This document shows, one piece after another, positions 5,063-7,572 of a stretch of DNA of 7,572 nt (positions are counted from its first letter, which is position 1; each line of letters begins with the position of its first letter). The DNA is from an uncultured Eubacteriales bacterium (GTDB taxonomy: Bacteria > Bacillota > Clostridia > Lachnospirales > Anaerotignaceae). The stretch covers positions 1 to 7,572 of the forward strand of contig CAKQPE010000097.1 in NCBI GenBank assembly GCA_934256695.1, in the 5' to 3' direction. Under the pieces are notes generated by a model. The model ran no database searches and was not told the DNA's origin. It was given only the letters and a program-made list of their open reading frames with translations. The position numbers were made by a program, and so were the translations under genes.

Positions 5063-6121
5063 ATGGCAAAAATTCTTATGAAAGGTAATGAAGCTACAGG
5101 AAAAGCTGCTATCCTTGCAGGATGTAAATTTTTTGCAGGTTATCCTATAACTCCGCAGAATGAAGTACCTGAATATTTATCAAGAGAGCTTCCTCTTGTA
5201 GGCGGAACTTTTGTTCAGGCTGAATCAGAGGTTGCTGCTATCAATATGCTTTATGGTGCAGGAGGTGCAGGAGCAAGATGTATGACATCTTCTTCATCAC
5301 CTGGTATCGCTCTTAAACAGGAAGGTATCGGTTACTGTGTATTCGGAGAAATACCTTGCGTAATTAACTCTGTATCACGTGGCGGCCCTGCTCTTGGTAC
5401 AATACAGCCATCTCAGCAGGATTACAATCAGGCTACAAGAGGCGGTGCAAACGGTGACTACCATATTCCTGTACTTGCACCTGCTACTATTCAGGAAGCT
5501 GTAGACGCTATTAAAGAAGCTTTTGAAATTGCTGATTTCTACAGAACACCTGTTATGGTTTTACAGGACGGCCTTATCGGTCAGATGATGGAGCCTGTAG
5601 ACTTTGACAAACCTGTTAAGAAAAGAGAAATTCCTCCTAAGAGCGAATGGGCTTTGGGATACGGCAACGGAAAGAGCCACCTTATCGAAGGTATTGTTAT
5701 AGATGCTCCTGCCTGCGAACAGAAAAACCTCAGATTTTTCAGAGAAAAATATGATGTAATAGAGAAAAACGAAGTTAAATACGAAGAATATATGATGGAT
5801 GATGCTGAATATGCTTTCGTTGCATATGGCTCAACATCAAGAATTTGTAAAACAGCTATTAAGGCTCTTAGAGAAAAAGGCATAAAAATAGGACTTATCA
5901 GACCTCAGACATTATGGCCATTCCCACAGGTTCCTTTCCAGAATAAGAACATTAAGCTCTTTATTGATGTTGAAATGAACATGGGACAGATGGTTCCTGA
6001 CGTAGCATTAGCCTGCAATGACAAGAACAAAGTTAAATTCTTTGGCAGATGCGGTGGTATGATTCCTTCTCCTGAAGAAGTAATTGCTGCGGCTGAAAAA
6101 ATTATAGGAGGTGCTGAGTAA
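5063..6121 (+). CDS. vorB: 2-oxoacid:ferredoxin oxidoreductase alpha subunit, VorB type (3-methyl-2-oxobutanoate)
   Basis: With its partners this 352-residue protein oxidises a 2-oxoacid with CoA to acyl-CoA, CO2 and reduced ferredoxin. It begins with the pyrimidine-binding domain: GNEA (8-11), FFAGYPITP (23-31), QAESEVAAINM (52-62, including the Glu that activates thiamine diphosphate) and the MTSSSSPG loop (74-81). RGGPALGTIQPSQQD (106-120) replaces the GPSTG-type loop of many 2-oxoglutarate enzymes. A second domain follows (about 245-348, with AYGSTSR at 254-260 and VEMNMGQM at 303-310). Length and motifs fit the clostridial VorB group. ATG 5063 is chosen because GAGGGGG (5048-5054) lies eight bases upstream; the in-frame TTG at 5042 would overlap vorD. 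The stop overlaps the next start by one base (TAATG). The exact substrate (valine-derived or other oxoacid) cannot be proven. Confidence 0.93.
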   Translation: MAKILMKGNEATGKAAILAGCKFFAGYPITPQNEVPEYLSRELPLVGGTFVQAESEVAAINMLYGAGGAGARCMTSSSSPGIALKQEGIGYCVFGEIPCVINSVSRGGPALGTIQPSQQDYNQATRGGANGDYHIPVLAPATIQEAVDAIKEAFEIADFYRTPVMVLQDGLIGQMMEPVDFDKPVKKREIPPKSEWALGYGNGKSHLIEGIVIDAPACEQKNLRFFREKYDVIEKNEVKYEEYMMDDAEYAFVAYGSTSRICKTAIKALREKGIKIGLIRPQTLWPFPQVPFQNKNIKLFIDVEMNMGQMVPDVALACNDKNKVKFFGRCGGMIPSPEEVIAAAEKIIGGAE

Positions 6122-6870
6122 TGTCTACAACAATGTTCAAAAAACCTAACGGACTTAAAGACACAAAGCTCCACTACTGCCCTGGCTGCGGACATGGTAT
6201 TGTTCACAGACTTGTAGCAGAATGTGTTGATGAAATAGGCGAGACAAACAACACAGTTATTTGTGCACCTGTTGGTTGTGCCGTATTTATTCCTAACTAC
6301 TTTGTATATGATTCAATTCATTGTGCTCACGGTCGTGCTCCTGCTACTGCTACAGGTATTAAGAGAATGCATCCTGACAAAACAGTTATTACATATCAGG
6401 GCGACGGTGACCTTGCTTCTATCGGTATGGCAGAAATAATTCATGCTGCAGCAAGAGGCGAAAAATTTACAACTGTTTTCATTAACAACGGTATTTACGG
6501 TATGACAGGTGGCCAGATGGCTCCTACAACACTTCCTGGAATGAAAGCTACAACAGCTCAGTCAGGCCGTGACGTTAAAGTAAACGGTAACCCTATACGT
6601 ATAAGCGAACTTTTATCATCTCTTGACGGTCCTGCTTATATTGAGAGAGTAGCTGTAGATTCACCTGCACACGTTATAAAAGCAAAAGCAGCTATTAAAA
6701 AAGCTCTCCAGTACCAGAAAGAAGGACTTGGTTTCTCACTTGTTGAGGTAGTATCAAGCTGTCCTACAAACTGGGGTCTTAATGCAGTTAAAGCTATGGA
6801 ATTTGTTAAAGATAAGATGATTCCATACTATCCTCTTGGAGTATATAAAGACATTAAGGAGGGAAAATAA
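6121..6870 (+). CDS. vorA: 2-oxoacid:ferredoxin oxidoreductase beta subunit, thiamine-diphosphate binding
   Basis: This 249-residue subunit binds thiamine diphosphate and one [4Fe-4S] cluster. The diphosphate/Mg motif starts at GDGD (94-97) and ends with NN (122-123) before GIYGMTGGQ. CPGCGH (20-25) is the family hallmark; by analogy with structurally known members, C20, C23, C53 (in APVGCA) and C214 (in SSCPTNWG) should ligate the cluster next to the cofactor. The C-terminal AMEFVKDKMIPYYPLG stretch is typical of KorB/VorA-type proteins. The gene overlaps vorB by one base and has AGGAGGTG (6106-6113) seven bases before its ATG, so translation is probably coupled. Ile codons are mainly ATT (13 of 19), suggesting strong expression. 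Letters vary among species; it could equally be annotated korB. Confidence 0.93.
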   Translation: MSTTMFKKPNGLKDTKLHYCPGCGHGIVHRLVAECVDEIGETNNTVICAPVGCAVFIPNYFVYDSIHCAHGRAPATATGIKRMHPDKTVITYQGDGDLASIGMAEIIHAAARGEKFTTVFINNGIYGMTGGQMAPTTLPGMKATTAQSGRDVKVNGNPIRISELLSSLDGPAYIERVAVDSPAHVIKAKAAIKKALQYQKEGLGFSLVEVVSSCPTNWGLNAVKAMEFVKDKMIPYYPLGVYKDIKEGK

Positions 6871-6871
6871 T

Positions 6872-7435
6872 ATGGGCAAAACATTTAGAATAAGCTGTTC
6901 CGGATTTGGCGGACAGGGTGTTATGGCACTCGGCAAACTTCTTGTTTATGCTGGTATGGACGAAGGCAAGGAGGTATCTTGGGTTCCTTCATATGGTCCT
7001 GAAATGCGTGGCGGTACAGCTAACTGTTCTGTTATAGTTTCCGATGAAGCTATCGCAAGCCCTGTTGTTGACTCCAACATAGGCGTAAACGTAGTTATGA
7101 ACCTTCCTTCATTTGTTAAGTTTGTTCCAAAGACTGCTCCGGACGGAGTTGTATTTGTAAACTCAAGCATTATATCTGAGAAGGTTGATATACCTGGAGT
7201 AAAGGCATATTATATTCCTGTAAACGATATAGCTAACGAACTTGGAAACCCAAGAATGGTTAATATCATTATGCTTGGTGCTATTATTGAAGTACTCAAA
7301 ATAGTTGAAGTTGATTCAATATTTAAACCGGGCGGAGCTTTTGAACACGTATTTGGTGCAAGCAAGGCAAAACTTATCCCTGCTAACAAGATAGCTATGG
7401 AAAAAGGTGCTGAAGCTGCAAGAAAATGTATGTAA
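6872..7435 (+). CDS. vorC: 2-oxoacid:ferredoxin oxidoreductase gamma subunit
   Basis: This 187-residue protein matches the gamma domain (2-oxoacid:acceptor oxidoreductase family): GFGGQGVMALGKLL (11-24) near the N terminus and SYGPEMRGGTANCSVIVSD (40-58), a segment that helps form the CoA-binding region in related enzymes. A PRMVNIIMLGA stretch (127-137) is typical of the family. The start is ATG 6872, with AAGGAGGG (6856-6863) eight bases upstream inside the end of vorA; a longer in-frame ATG at 6836 lies well inside vorA and has no good site. It is the last gene of the operon and is followed by a strong terminator. Together with the previous three genes it completes a four-subunit enzyme. 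Confidence 0.93.
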   Translation: MGKTFRISCSGFGGQGVMALGKLLVYAGMDEGKEVSWVPSYGPEMRGGTANCSVIVSDEAIASPVVDSNIGVNVVMNLPSFVKFVPKTAPDGVVFVNSSIISEKVDIPGVKAYYIPVNDIANELGNPRMVNIIMLGAIIEVLKIVEVDSIFKPGGAFEHVFGASKAKLIPANKIAMEKGAEAARKCM

Positions 7436-7463
7436 TTTAAAGCTTAATTAAAAAATAATTTAT

Positions 7464-7508
7464 AAAACTGTCCTGTGCTGCATTTATTGCGGTACAGGGC
7501 AGTTTTTT
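7464..7508 (+). terminator. Rho-independent terminator of the oxidoreductase operon
   Basis: A stem of 18 pairs (three G-T wobbles) forms between 7465-7482 and 7488-7505 around a 5-nt loop (TTTAT), with the outer arms AAACTG and CAGTTT and six T in the tail (7503-7508). It begins 29 bases after the vorC stop. The remaining AT-rich bases to 7572 contain no gene I can support. Confidence 0.92.
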
Positions 7509-7572
7509 GGTATAAGTAAGTTTTATATAAAATGTATAAATTATATAAAAAATTAAAAAAATGTTATATATT

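Overview
The window looks like a chromosomal piece of a low-GC, strictly anaerobic Firmicute (class Clostridia, probably a gut-type organism). The evidence is AT-rich DNA, strong Shine-Dalgarno sites before every gene, a ferredoxin-linked 2-oxoacid oxidoreductase, and a biotin synthase that lacks one classical [2Fe-2S] cysteine. All supported genes are on the + strand; I found no credible minus-strand gene, rRNA, tRNA, CRISPR array or insertion sequence.

Layout. Bases 3-122 are probably the 3' end of an unidentified gene, followed by a hairpin at 159-181. Bases 123-522 hold no gene but contain a run of four back-to-back mini-hairpins (219-298) and a terminator- or attenuator-like hairpin (441-490). 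Next is a single-gene unit for a neurotransmitter:sodium symporter family transporter (523-1926) with its own terminator. The biotin unit follows: a BirA-like operator overlapping a near-consensus promoter, then bioY (2114-2665) and bioB (2677-3630) in tight coupling, closed by a strong terminator. About 400 AT-rich bases without a gene lead to the promoter of the third unit, where an inverted repeat overlaps the -35 box. That unit (4115-7435) is a five-gene operon: an uncharacterised P-loop nucleotide-binding protein, a two-cluster ferredoxin subunit (vorD type), the alpha subunit (vorB), the thiamine-diphosphate beta subunit (vorA type) and the gamma subunit (vorC type) of a four-subunit 2-oxoacid:ferredoxin oxidoreductase, closed by a long terminator hairpin.

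How the genes work together. BioY is the membrane substrate-binding component that takes up biotin (possibly dethiobiotin). BioB converts dethiobiotin to biotin. No other biotin biosynthesis gene is in the window, so this unit may be a salvage module. The Vor-type complex would oxidise branched-chain or other 2-oxoacids to acyl-CoA and CO2, passing electrons to ferredoxin, or run in reverse. The P-loop protein at the head of that operon is the least understood piece. It has a different codon pattern from the catalytic subunits behind it, which suggests an accessory or regulatory role at lower abundance.

Most of the window is ordinary metabolic DNA. The points worth a second look are the altered iron-sulfur ligand set of BioB, the P-loop protein tied to the oxidoreductase, the inverted repeat on the operon promoter, the architecture of the biotin operator, and the hairpin cluster at 211-300. 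I see no clear sign of a new defence or mobile system.
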